From Linderina pennispora (taxonomy: Eukaryota; Kickxellomycota; Kickxellomycetes; Kickxellales; Kickxellaceae), in contig NW_024468253.1 of the NCBI RefSeq assembly GCF_002104995.1, forward strand, positions 1,116,001 through 1,180,000: a stretch of DNA of 64,000 nucleotides, written 5' to 3'. Made by a program: the position numbers and the translations under genes. Of this stretch, positions 11,874 through 21,323 are shown one piece after another (the stretch's first letter is position 1; each line of letters opens with the position of its first letter). The notes beneath the pieces are model-generated. The model saw only the letters and a list, made by a program, of their open reading frames with translations, was not told the DNA's origin and did no database searches.

Positions 11874-12105
11874 ATGCTCTTAAAAATCAATTTTGTTGCA
11901 ATCGCCGCTCAAGGTCCAGGAACCTCACGCAAGGCGGTCCTCATGTACAAGAAAGGAAGCCCAAGTGACACTGTCATGCCAGGCTCCCGGCACAAACTGT
12001 CAAGGGCAAGGGCCACTAGGACAGAACCCAGCACGGCTGCTACGTGAACGATTACTATTTAAACACGGGCAACGGTTATGTAGTCCAAGAGGTGTTCCAA
12101 GCTTG
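11874..12105 (+). pseudogene. Degenerate SH3b-lysozyme-like pseudogene (inverted relative of 10156-10983)
   Basis: Translated in shifting frames, this stretch repeats the N-terminal half of the nearby lysozyme on the opposite strand. MLLKINFVAIAA resembles the signal peptide start. Directly after it come GPGTSRKAVLMYKKGS, VTLSCQAPGTN, TQHGCYVNDY and NTGNGYVVQE, matching the lysozyme's GPGTSNNIV..YKKGT, VTLSCQTPGT, TQHGCYVSDH and DTGNGYVAQK. About 25 codons between signal peptide and GPGTS are missing, at least two frame changes are needed, and no GH24 domain follows. The similarity is clear at DNA level too. I read it as an inactive diverged duplicate; it could instead be the remnant of a different SH3b-containing secreted protein. 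Confidence 0.7.
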
Positions 12106-12516
12106 ACGACAGGCTCAAGCCTAAATCCTGGCGATAAGTCCAAGCCCGGCGATAAGCCAACACTAGTGCGGGTCCGATGAACGGACGATTATCCGCACAA
12201 AAGGCGGTAGGGTGCAGCGGTGTCGACAAATGATGTTACTACAAATGCCGGTGTGTCGGCTTTGTTGCCTGGCGCATCAACTCCTGCCTCAGCATCCAAC
12301 TCTATTAGCAAGCCCGTATACCATACCAACAATGCATGCCACGCCTGTGCTAGCGCTCCTCTAGCTGCCAGGCTGACACAAATCCCACGGCACTTCTCGC
12401 TGCCATCTATAACGTGTTTTATTTCCTGTGACTGAATCACCATTTCTGTATCATGTATTTTGAGTAATGCCCATATAGAACTAGCAGCAGGCTACCAAGC
12501 AAACACTATATGTCCC
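12106..12516. other. Decayed linker-like DNA after the SH3b pseudogene
   Basis: Downstream of the SH3b pseudogene the plus strand reads as a low-complexity Gly/Asp/Lys/Pro linker (GDKSKPGDKP) and then a Ser/Thr/Ala-rich open stretch from about 12220 to 12435, each in different frames. It may be the tail of the same dead gene. No catalytic domain was recognised. Confidence 0.3.
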
Positions 12517-13624
12517 TTACTGCATCTTGAACGCGGCTACATCAAAGCCATCTCCAGCCCACTTGCCGACCTCAGCCATGGTGCGCGCCTTCATGTCGCG
12601 CAGCCTCGCTCCGTCGTAGTGCAAATCCAAGCCCGTGCAGTAGTTAAACACCACTGGCTCTGCGGTACCCGCGCCTGTTGGCGCCCCAGCCATGGTCTTC
12701 TGCAGACTCGCTAGCATTTCACTGGGGCTGCCCAGGTACAGCTCGCACAGGGCCATGTTATTATTCGCCGCCACGCAGGTATCGGGAGGTGCACCTTCGT
12801 TCACACTAGCGAATAGCTGCTTGGCAGCAGCCCATTTGCCGGTGGCCATGGCGAACAGTGCCCGGTTCATTACTGCCAGGCGGTCGGAGGCCGGCACCAG
12901 GGACTCGACCTTGACGAACTGGCGCTCGGCCGCCTGCACGTTGCCCAGCTGCAGATGCACGCGGGCCACAGCCGACAGAAGCAATGGGTTGGTTGTCTCG
13001 GTCAGCGAATCCAGAATCTGCGTTGTCAGCATTGCGTCCTTTCAGCAGCATGGCCTGGCCCGCTAGCAGCAGCGACAGGCGGAACATCCGCGCTCCATTA
13101 GCCGCCATTTCGCTGCCATCCGTTATTTTCTGCTGCCTGCGACGGCACCCGCGCAATAGCACACTCAGCCGCGCAATGCACTGGGCGGGCGCGCCCAGAC
13201 ATGCACGCAAAAGCCGCAGCTCAAACGGCCATGTCCGGGATGCCACGACCCGCGACAGCCGGTGGAGCTCGCGCTCGGCCTGCTCCGAACACTGCAGCTG
13301 GCGCAGCGCCAATGCCCGGTACGTCCATAGGCGCAGCGGGTCGTCGGTGTGTTTTGTGATGGTTGCGGCGCTGGCCAGCGCCAGGGCACGCCACTGTCCG
13401 CTGGCTATGAACTGGTTCAGAGCATCGTAGCTGTACGTGTGTGGAGAAAAGTCCGATGTCTGCGGGGAGTCGCGGCGCGGGCGGGCGTCCGGGCTGGCGT
13501 GGACCAGCAGGGCATCGCTGAGCGCATCGTTGAGCGGCACAGCGTCGAAGAGCCGCGCGTCAGTGGCCGAGGCGATGTTTGTGGGCGGAGCGGGCGGCCG
13601 GAGGTTGGCCAGCAGGGCGCTCAT
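12517..13624 (-). CDS. TRAPPC12: TRAPP complex subunit 12-like TPR protein
   Basis: Resembles TRAPPC12, a tetratricopeptide subunit of the TRAPP tethering complex that works in ER-Golgi and autophagy-linked traffic. The start MSALLANLRPPAPP is at 13624. Helical repeat segments follow, including YDALNQFIASGQWRALALAS and LWTYRALALRQLQCSEQAE. The C-terminal part has TPR-like VHLQLGNVQAAERQF and the family-typical NNNMALCELYLGSPSEML and PVVFNYCTGLDLHYDGA, ending AAFKMQ. One frame break near 13030 (an apparent extra base) links the halves. At about 369 residues it is shorter than animal TRAPPC12 because the long disordered N-terminus is missing. The start lies 60 bp downstream of the NAMPT stop on the same strand, but independent transcription is expected in a fungus. 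Confidence 0.7.
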
Positions 13625-13684
13625 TTGCGGATTGGAATAAATGATAATTGTGGAAAATAAAAATAAAAATAGAGCCAAAAGGGC

Positions 13685-15221
13685 CTACTGGAAAACCGTG
13701 CCCTGGTCGACCTTTTCCCGCTGGCGCTTCAGCACCTTCTGCTGGTGCTCAAGCAGCTGGGGGCTGACGGCCTGGGCAGTCACGGGGAACCTGTCCCACT
13801 GCTGGCGGATGCGAGCGCGCAGGTCGTCAAAGCACAGCCACTGCAGCCCAGGAACCGGCCCGCAGTCATACACGACCTGCAGCAGATTGGGCGAGTCCTG
13901 TTGGTGCATTGTCCGCCGGATAAACGACCGGCGCGCCGTTCTGCGCTGGGTCGGCGTGGACAGCGAAGCGGCCGGGCAGGGACGTCTTCTCGGCCTCTTC
14001 CTTGGGGAACTTCATGATATCGCGTTTAATGCCGTCGACGCCGATGATCTGGCTGATCTTGACTGCAGCACTGAGCGTGTCTCTGTTGACCTTCTGCAGC
14101 AGCCCGCCGCCCATGCCGAAGCCAATGCACTGCGCAGAAAACCCGGCATCCAGGACTGCCGCCAGAATGCGCTCCAGCGACTCGGGCGTGACACCGTCAC
14201 CCTGGATCACGCTGGCTCCGCTAATGACCTTGTAGCCTTTGCTGTTTCGCGCGCTGCCAAACACCTTGTCGGCAGCACGCAGCCCCAGCAGCACTGCCTC
14301 GACCTGGTCGCCGCTGTCGGGCCGAATCACCAGGAATCCGCCACGCTCCAGCTTCTTCTGCTTGACTGCCGGCAGGACCTCGGCCAGGGCGCGCGCATAG
14401 TCGAACGAGTCCATCACGCACGCATACACGCCGTCGCCATACGCTGCAATTGTGCCTAGCACTGCCTCACGGTCGCTCGCATGCGACATCATTACCGAGT
14501 GCTCCGTGGCTGGAATGCTAGTGGCCACCGGGTCCCCGTTGTTTAGCTGGTACTGTGCATAGAACGCGGCGCTCAATGTGTCGCTGCCCTGGTAGTTCAG
14601 AAGATGTGCTGTGCCACCCAGCACCGACTGCTCTACGCATGTGCACGCGCGGAACCCAAAGTCATGCATGCGGCTGTCCAACGTCCACATAGCCTTGCTG
14701 TCAACGCTTGTTTCGTATGCGCGCTCAATCGTTGTCCGTGTGCGCCGCGACAGCGTTGCTACTGTCGTCGGATACCATGTCATCAGCAATACTGTCTCCA
14801 GATACGTGATTAGCGGCGTATACGGCTCTTTGGCCGTGATTTGGTACACAGGCACGTGCGGATATACCACCGAGCCCTCGGCCAGCGCCTCGATTGTCAC
14901 GGGAAAATACCCGCCGTTCTCGCCTACGAACTTGTCAAAAAGTGCCTTTGGGAACGGGTATGGCGTGAACCCGGCGTTGTGTCTTGCAAAGAACGCCTCG
15001 GCCATTTTCACGTCCTGGCGTGTCCACGGCTTGCTGATGTATGTCTCCAGCACGTACCGCAGCCCGTAGAACACTATGCGCGTGTCCTTGGTATCGTGCT
15101 TGAATCCGCTGCGAAACTCCCCGTACGCCGTGGCCTGCTTTGCCGGCGGGTAGATGGCAAAGTGACTGGCTTTGTACGAGTCGGTCAGCAGCGGCAGTGG
15201 GAGACCAAGGGGACCAGACAT
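13685..15221 (-). CDS. NAMPT: Nicotinamide phosphoribosyltransferase
   Basis: NAMPT converts nicotinamide and PRPP to NMN, the direct NAD salvage route of animals and some bacteria. About 512 residues, the normal family length. Motifs include LTDSYKASHFAIYPP near the start, FYGLRYVLE, ETVLLMTWYPTTVAT, HDFGFRACTCVEQS, NYQGSDTLSAAF (Asp214, equivalent to the residue that selects nicotinamide), PATEHSVM (His241, the active-site histidine), VIRPDSGDQ, VIQGDGV and FGMGGGLLQKVNRDT. One frame break near 13915 moves the last 75 residues to another frame; the tail ends QGTVFQ at 13685. Most ascomycete and basidiomycete yeasts instead deamidate nicotinamide and use nicotinate phosphoribosyltransferase, so this is an unusual fungal gene. 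It is divergent from the YCII gene, sharing a 236 bp promoter region. Confidence 0.92.
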
Positions 15222-15457
15222 TACTGCTTTAAGAATAAGAGGAAGGTGGCTTAAGGGAAAAAAAAACCAGGGGAGAAGCTGGCTACACAGTTGACCTTTG
15301 AAGGGCCCAAAAGGGCGGTTGTGACGACCGTGGTGGGGCGAGCAAATCCCCGTTTTATTTGCTCAAGGGATTAAATCTCCTCATGCCTCTCACATCAAGT
15401 GACGCGTTAAGCAGACCACCCTCATTTCTTTCCTCCCACGCCACCTCTGCTCTCGCC

Positions 15458-15850
15458 ATGTCGTCCAAGCTTCTCTCGCTCGTTGCCCGCACTACTGCCC
15501 AGCATTTTCAACACTCTATCCGCGTCCATGTCCACCTCAGTCTGACAACCACTTTGTCATCGTCGTCAACGATTTCACCTGACCCCGACGCCCTGACTCG
15601 TCCGCTTGTCCGTGCGCGACCGCCATCTGGCCGGTGCGACCATCAACAAGAACGACGGCTTCCTGATCTCCGGCTGGCGCCATCCTGGACGCCCATGGCT
15701 CGGGCAAAATGGATCGGCTCGTCGCTTATCGTCAAGGCTGCCAACGAGGAGGCCGTCTGGGAGAAGCTCAAGCAAGACCCCTATGTCACCGGCAAGGTCT
15801 GGGATCTGTCCACTGCCAAGGTATATGCGTACAAGCCAGCAAGCTTCTAA
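15458..15850 (+). CDS. YCII-related domain protein, possibly mitochondrial
   Basis: A small protein whose second half is a YCII-like ferredoxin-fold domain. The readable core is VIVVNDF, DPDAL, LSVRDRHLAGA, INKNDGFLISG, GSSLIVKAANEEAVWEKLKQ and YVTGKVWDLS, ending KPASF. YCII proteins are small predicted enzymes of unclear substrate. The N-terminus MSSKLLSLVARTTAQHFQHS is basic, hydroxylated and lacks acidic residues, like a mitochondrial presequence. The starting frame happens to stay open to the stop at 15850, but the conserved core uses two other frames between about 15545 and 15715. At least three single-base breaks (near 15583, 15610 and 15670-15700) must therefore be present. A conceptual translation of the open frame alone would be wrong in the middle. 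Confidence 0.6.
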   Translation: MSSKLLSLVARTTAQHFQHSIRVHVHLSLTTTLSSSSTISPDPDALTRPLVRARPPSGRCDHQQERRLPDLRLAPSWTPMARAKWIGSSLIVKAANEEAVWEKLKQDPYVTGKVWDLSTAKVYAYKPASF

Positions 15851-15887
15851 AAAGTTTCTATTATGTTGTATCATCAAAGAGTCGTTT

Positions 15888-16459
15888 TTACATGAACTGC
15901 GCTGCCACGGCGACAAGGGCCGCAACCGACACCGACAGCTTGGTAGCGCCCGAAGAGTGCGTCGAGTCCAGCCCGCTGGTGGCCTCGTCGTCGTCCGACG
16001 CAGAGCCGCTGTGCGACTTGCTCTTGCTGTGGCGACGACGACTCCTCAGCCGAGTCCATGGACTCTTCCTGGCTGGAGGAGTTCTCGTGGGTATTGCCCG
16101 AGGATGAGAGGGTCGGGGCAACGGCCGAAGTCACCTGGCTGTTGAACACAACATTGCTGATGAACCCGCTGCTGGACAGGTAGTCTGCGTACTCCTTCAT
16201 CGTGTAGCCCGAGAGCGTGCCCTGCCGCATAGTTCGGCTCGTCAATGCTCGAGCCGCGGCACACGAGCGCGTCGCGGTACGAGTCCATGATCTGCTTCGG
16301 CGTGTTGGCGTCAAAAGTGATCACAATATGCGACATCGCCTGCGCCGCAACATTGTCGTATTTGGTCATCGGCAACTTTTCAAACCCAGCGCATGTAATC
16401 TCCATGGCCGACGCAGCGGCTGCGGAGAGTGCTACCAGGGAAAGGGTCTTGAACATCAT
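15888..16459 (-). CDS. Small secreted protein with GPI-anchor-like C-terminus
   Basis: Unrecognised family, but built like a cell-surface protein. It has a signal peptide (MMFKTLSLVALSAAAASAME) and a globular part with two cysteines (ITCAGFEKLPM, DALVCRGSSID). Next come LSGYTMKEYADYLSSSGFIS and a Ser/Glu-rich stalk with several SSS runs (NSSSQEESMDSAEESSS). The C-terminus is hydrophobic (LSVSVAALVAVAAQFM) and preceded by small residues (SSGA), as in GPI-anchored proteins. Frame breaks lie near 16225 and 16020. A TATATAA element sits about 125 bp upstream. Likely a lineage-specific wall or surface protein; no function is proposed. Confidence 0.6.
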
Positions 16460-16580
16460 AATGTACGTTGCAGAAAAGGTAGAGTATTGAAAATAATCGG
16501 TCTGAAAAAGAAAAAAAGAAGGATACAATTTTTTGTTTGCTAAAGCGAACCAAGCGTAACCGTGGTTCTGTTTGTGTCTG

Positions 16581-16587
16581 TTATATA
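16581..16587 (-). promoter_or_regulatory. TATA-like box upstream of the secreted-protein gene
   Basis: TATATAA on the minus strand, about 122 bp before the ATG at 16459. Confidence 0.35.
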
Positions 16588-16599
16588 CCCGGATCGGAT

Positions 16600-17658
16600 G
16601 GCCTATAAATAAACAGCGCTGTAGGTCAGGAACCGCTCTGCAGCGACAATACCCCCAATCACATCCAATAGAGCATTTCCGGTGCAACCAAGAAAAAAAG
16701 TCATCCGTTCCTCTTGTTCGCTCCATCCCACTGAGCCCAGTGCCACTTACATCATGTCGGTAGCACAAATCCATGCTTCAAGAACTGCCTGTCTGGGGAA
16801 CGCCAGGCCCTGCTGTCCTGGACGCGGATCAAGCTGAATCCAGAATGGCTCCGGTGCCGATCCGTGCCAAGATCTCTTTCACATATTCTCAAATACTGCC
16901 CGTTGTGACTGCGGATAATACCAGAACCTATTTCGCTTTCGCAGAGCCTACACAGCTTTGAGAGGTAACTGCAATCAGGCCAGGCCTCTTATTCGAAACA
17001 ACATTGCCACACGTCCAGATGACAGGATTGTCGAGTGCTGCTTTCCGAGGCTCTTTCTGAATATGTCAAGTCATGTTCATCACAGCTGTCCAGGGTTGGT
17101 CAAAGGCAGTCCGACTATACACGGGAGTGATTGACGCAGTGTTGCTTTTCGCCGGACTCGGGAACCAGCATCAATGACGTCGCCCAGGGCCAAGTGCACA
17201 ATAACGGAGGCTCCGACCCGGGTGCCAACAATGGCAGCTTGGATTCGGACTTTTAAGCAGACAATGGTATATGGCCGGGGCATGAGTGCCTCGATCACAC
17301 CGAAACCGAGGACACGTGCCACGGTCGATATACATGCCAAGCCTGTGTTTCTATAGCTTTTATTTTCTACTCTTCATGTAAAGTCCATCTAAAAATACAA
17401 CCCTTATAGATATCGAGGAAAACAAGCAGGTTGTCCGCATACAGATATACCAGCGTCACGTATGCTGCATAATAGATTCTGGCCCGGATCAGATCTATAC
17501 CGTTTACGTGTCCGCTCCCAACAGCAGATATAAAAGCGGCTACGAATCCGCATTACCACTAGGTGCTCCTTTAGTTTCGTTGCTGATACTAGGTATAAGG
17601 TTTTGTATTTGCACCTTAGCAATTTACCTCAACATCCACCTACTGGTCACCTGCTGAT
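16600..17658. other. Gene-free stretch with possible decayed secreted-protein remains
   Basis: No intact gene. On the plus strand short stretches read like parts of a Cys-containing secreted protein: NPCFKNCLSGERQALLSW near 16775-16830, a Gly/Asn/Ser-rich piece DVAQGQVHNNGGSDPGAN near 17180-17235, and ECLDHTETEDTCHGRYTCQA near 17287-17345. They lie in different frames separated by stops. They may be the eroded remains of one gene or chance; the evidence is weak. Confidence 0.25.
17529..17536 (+). promoter_or_regulatory. TATA-like box upstream of F-box/LRR-like gene 1
   Basis: TATAAAAG about 123 bp before the ATG at 17659, in the fungal promoter range. Confidence 0.45.
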
Positions 17659-19319
17659 ATGGACTCGACGCTGTTCTCTGCCAAGAACGCTCCGCCCGAC
17701 ATTCTCAGTCTTATTTTCGACCGTCTTGAGTATGGCAAGAGGTTGAGTAATGAGTGGGAAAAGTTGGATGAGGGTTGTATGACTGGTGGCATCAATGGCC
17801 CTTCTTTCAGTTGCGCAGGTCTGCCGCTCATGGAGAACTGCTGCGCTTGCCCTACTTTTATCGAAAACGCCGAAACACTTCTCGAGCCTGAGTTGGATGA
17901 ATCTGAGTATCATCCTGAGATGGATTACCCGGATCTCTCCCTGGCTGCTACTGCTGGACACAGTGGACTTGTCCGTTCAACACATCTCCACGCCTCGCTC
18001 GATCACATTACCGGACGGCACCTCCACCGCTATGCTAAGCGCTCATGCTCTGGACCACGGCAGTTTTCCCAAATGTGGACAGGAGCTTGTGCTCTACTTC
18101 TACAGCAGCGATCGAAATGTATGACGACGATGACTGCTCGGAAGAAGTCGATTCATTCATCGAGCGTATCCGCCAGCTGTTTCCCAACGCACAGGACTGC
18201 TCGTTCATTGTTCGTGCAGGGCTGTGGGCAGGCGAGGAGGACATGTGCAAGGACCTAATGGGTATCATTGCTCCAGCGCCGAGAACATTGATATTCCGCG
18301 ACCTGGCGAATGAAGACGCCAGTTCTGCATGGTGGCTTCAGCGCTGGTATTCGGCGTATGTACCTCGAAATCCACCATTCCTTTGACTGTCCGATTGTTC
18401 ATTCAAACAGGGACACTATTGAGGAGCTGGTGCTTCGTTTAACGCCGAATGACGGCGATGACATAACTATCGGGGAAATAGCAGACGAGCTGGCTCCTTT
18501 ATTCAGCTACCCGTTCCCGGAGCTAACCAGCCTCACTATCGAGACAGGACAGGATATGAATGGGAATTTTGATATGCCTGATGACAACCCGTTCCCATCG
18601 CTGACCAGTCTTTCTCTGAAGACATACTGCAACCTTGACATCAGTGCTATTATTGACGACGCCGGCGAAAACCTAACATCGCTTACGCTTTATCTCTCTG
18701 GACCCATTTTCTGTTCGCTTCGAGGCCGTGTGTTTCCTAACCTGACTTGTGTCCGTATTCGGAACACTGCCTTCTCGACTGCATTCAATGCTGTAGAGGA
18801 TGTAGTTGAGGCTGCGCATCTGCCGTTTTTGATTGCACCAAATGCCGAGCATATCGAGAACTGCTACGACCCGTTCAGCTTTGGCCAGTGCTCACCGTTT
18901 ATCATCCCGCAAGACCACTTGAACCCGCAGCTTCGCCATCTAATCATCAGAAAGGTCATGCCTACCCTTGGCGGATTCCAGCATATTCTGGCCAGTTTCC
19001 CAGGACTCACTAGGATTGGAGTTGAAGGGAATCGGACCTGACGAAGATGCCTCTAACTACTTTGACTATATTAGCATGCTGTTGACGGAGCTCCCAGTCT
19101 TTAGCACTAGTCTGAGACGGATTGACTTGCAGAAGCTGTATCCTGTCAATCAGCAGCTGGTCATTGCTATTACGAAGCTGCCTTCCCTCAAGGATGGTCA
19201 CTGATGGAACTGTCAGCGAATCACTGAGGCATTATAAGCAAGAAATCGACAAGTCGGTATACGACGAGTATCGCGACAGCCTGGACAGACCGCTATTCAG
19301 TAGCAATCGTGTTTGGTAG
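17659..19319 (+). CDS. F-box/leucine-rich-like protein 1 (several frame breaks)
   Basis: The N-terminus MDSTLFSAKNAPPDILSLIF followed by DRLE, then LLSVAQVCRSWRTAALALLL in another frame, fits an F-box (PPDIL..IF..L ... VCRSW). F-box proteins dock substrates to SCF ubiquitin ligases. The rest is a run of weak leucine-rich segments: RIRQLFPNAQDCSFIV, YPFPELTSLTIETGQ, NPFPSLTSLSLKTYCNLDIS, ENLTSLTLYLSG, FPNLTCVRIRNTAFS, NPQLRHLIIRKVMPTLGG and LLTELPVFSTSLRRIDLQK, as in solenoid substrate-binding regions. Frame breaks are near 17800, 18120, 18320, 19020 and 19195. The C-terminus is EYRDSLDRPLFSSNRVW. About 550 residues. It resembles the second such gene at 43098-44626 in architecture. The substrate is unknown. 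Confidence 0.6.
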
Positions 19320-19790
19320 GCTCAGCTTAATTTCCGTTCACCATATATTTGTTTTAGCCTTGAGAAACTACGTATCCGTGTGTATTTATAACGAATCATT
19401 GTCATTGGGCTTGAAGCACAACATTGAAACCTGCTGCCAATAAGTGGTTTGTCCAAGATGGTCCTAGCCGTGTACATGAGGAATATCAAAAACGTTCTGG
19501 CAATGAAAGGTGTTGGCCCCGGAACGCCGGCGTCATCTTGAACCACCATGGACCAGACCAGACCAGACACATACATAACCGGGTCAAACAGACCGCCAAA
19601 CCCGCTCTTTCTCCCCTCGGATGTTTTCGAATCATCACATTTGTACATAAGCAGCTTTCCCATTGACGATCAGCGCCCACAACTGGGTTTGTTTGGTGAT
19701 AACGCATGACCCGGCTCTGAGATTTGCCGCATTCGTATTTGAAGCATACAATCTCTGTTTTTACTTTTCAAAACCACCAATTCCCAGGAA
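19320..19790. other. Intergenic region before STYX
   Basis: About 470 bp; no coding signal was recognised in either strand. Confidence 0.4.
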
Positions 19791-20474
19791 ATGCTTGCAG
19801 ACATTGAATGGCCCACCCCACCCGAAGTCGGCCAAAAACCTATTGTGCTAATAGCATCCGAGTGGAGCCATGAAGAGCGCAACACAATGCACCCTGTCCT
19901 CCCGGGCCTTCTGGTCGGCCCCTACATAGCAACACGCAACGTCGAGCTGCTGCAGCGCTACCATGTAACCCACATACTGTGCATCCGGGACCCGCTCGAA
20001 GTTCGCATTCTGAATCGGCCTGTAGTAGGTATTGAGAACCAATTCATGGATGTACCAGCGAATGTGGCCAAGGAGAACATCATCCAGCACTTTGACCAGG
20101 CGACCTTGTATATCGAGCAGGTAATTGGCGCAGGTGGCCATGTGCTAGTGTGTTGTGCGGACGGAATTGACAAGGGGCCGGCGTTTGCTGCGGCGTATCT
20201 GATGCGCAAGTATGCGTTGCGCGCGGTCGACAGCATTACTTTTATGCAAAATCGGCGGTACTGCTCATGCCCGTCGGCGAGAGGGTATAGGATCAAACTG
20301 CTGGAGTATGAGCCGATTTGTGATGCGAGGCGGCAGTTTGAAGGAAATGCAAATGTCCAAGGGGGGAGTGGCCGGAGACGTGCAGCTGAGGACGACATTG
20401 GTGACGGAGAGGAGGGGAGTGGTGCGGAGACGCCGAACCGCAGGATTGCTGCACCGCGCAGACGTATTGTATAA
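19791..20474 (+). CDS. STYX: STYX-like dual-specificity pseudophosphatase
   Basis: A 227-residue intact protein of the dual-specificity phosphatase fold, closest in layout to STYX. It has EWSHEERNTMHPVLPGLLVG at the start of the domain, then HVTHILCIRDPLE, a putative general-acid loop FMDVPANVAKENI (Asp87), AAAYLMRKYAL, FMQNRRYCSCPSARGYRIKL and LEYEP. STYX is a non-catalytic phosphatase relative that binds phosphoproteins in animals. The P-loop here reads VCCADGIDKGP. The usual HCxxGxxR becomes CCADGIDK, so the cysteine is kept (Cys122) but the His is replaced and the essential Arg is Lys128. Full phosphatase activity is therefore unlikely. The Arg/Glu-rich C-terminal tail (GRRRAAEDD...RRIAAPRRRIV) is probably disordered and basic. 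No frame breaks. Confidence 0.8.
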   Translation: MLADIEWPTPPEVGQKPIVLIASEWSHEERNTMHPVLPGLLVGPYIATRNVELLQRYHVTHILCIRDPLEVRILNRPVVGIENQFMDVPANVAKENIIQHFDQATLYIEQVIGAGGHVLVCCADGIDKGPAFAAAYLMRKYALRAVDSITFMQNRRYCSCPSARGYRIKLLEYEPICDARRQFEGNANVQGGSGRRRAAEDDIGDGEEGSGAETPNRRIAAPRRRIV

Positions 20475-21323
20475 GCCAAATAGCCATGGCTAGAGATTCC
20501 GCGTCTTATCCCTTAGTATTATGTATTTGTGTACCAGCATCGCCAACTGTAAAGGGGCAAGAAGGTGGTGATTTTTCAAACAACGGCACCGTCCAAAGTG
20601 GCTATAAAGTGGGCACTTTGAAATAGTGCCAGAGAAACAATGAACTAGGAAGAAAGGAGGAAGAAGGTCTTAGTGGACAGAAAGTTAACTGCCGGTGACA
20701 CCCACGGAGAACTGTAGAAGCAGGTATTAGCAACTGGCGATATTTCTTGATCTGGAAAGAGAAGTACGTCGATCACGTAGCGTCGATGGAGAAAGCAGTT
20801 TTCGACACCACACCAACTGCAACTGTCGAAACATGAATGCCGAGTGCTTGCAGGTGCTGACTGCGTTTATTGATTATTACTGCTTTTGGTCATCGAGCGT
20901 GGGCCCAGCAAATTGATCTGGGGCCGAACTAATGTTCACTCTGGGACTTCAATTGAGACAATACTCTGACATAAAACAAACACATCAAAGCCGGCTGGAT
21001 TCTAGGCTTGACACCATGTGCGCACAAAGGCCTACATGGCCCGACCAAGAATATCGAGCTTTCCCGAGCCATTGGTTGCTCGAATTCTCTTTCGCCTGAA
21101 TGCACTGGCAGTCGCTCACATGACACTATTGATGCAGTAGACATGCATTCTTCCGTACCCTCACCAACGTTTGGATGCCAATGTCCAAGCGCCTTTTATA
21201 ATGAGGTCCTGGAGTGGTAGCTGGTGGCCACCTTTTACTTAACGGTATCGAAATTCAGTTTTATCTTTCACCCTAGACTGTTTACTTTTCAACCCCCACC
21301 CGTTTATACTTTTTCTGGGAGCC
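20475..21323. other. Intergenic region
   Basis: About 850 bp between STYX and the SNF2-like gene. A CTATAAAG sequence occurs at about 20600 with no gene behind it. No supported coding sequence. Confidence 0.4.
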
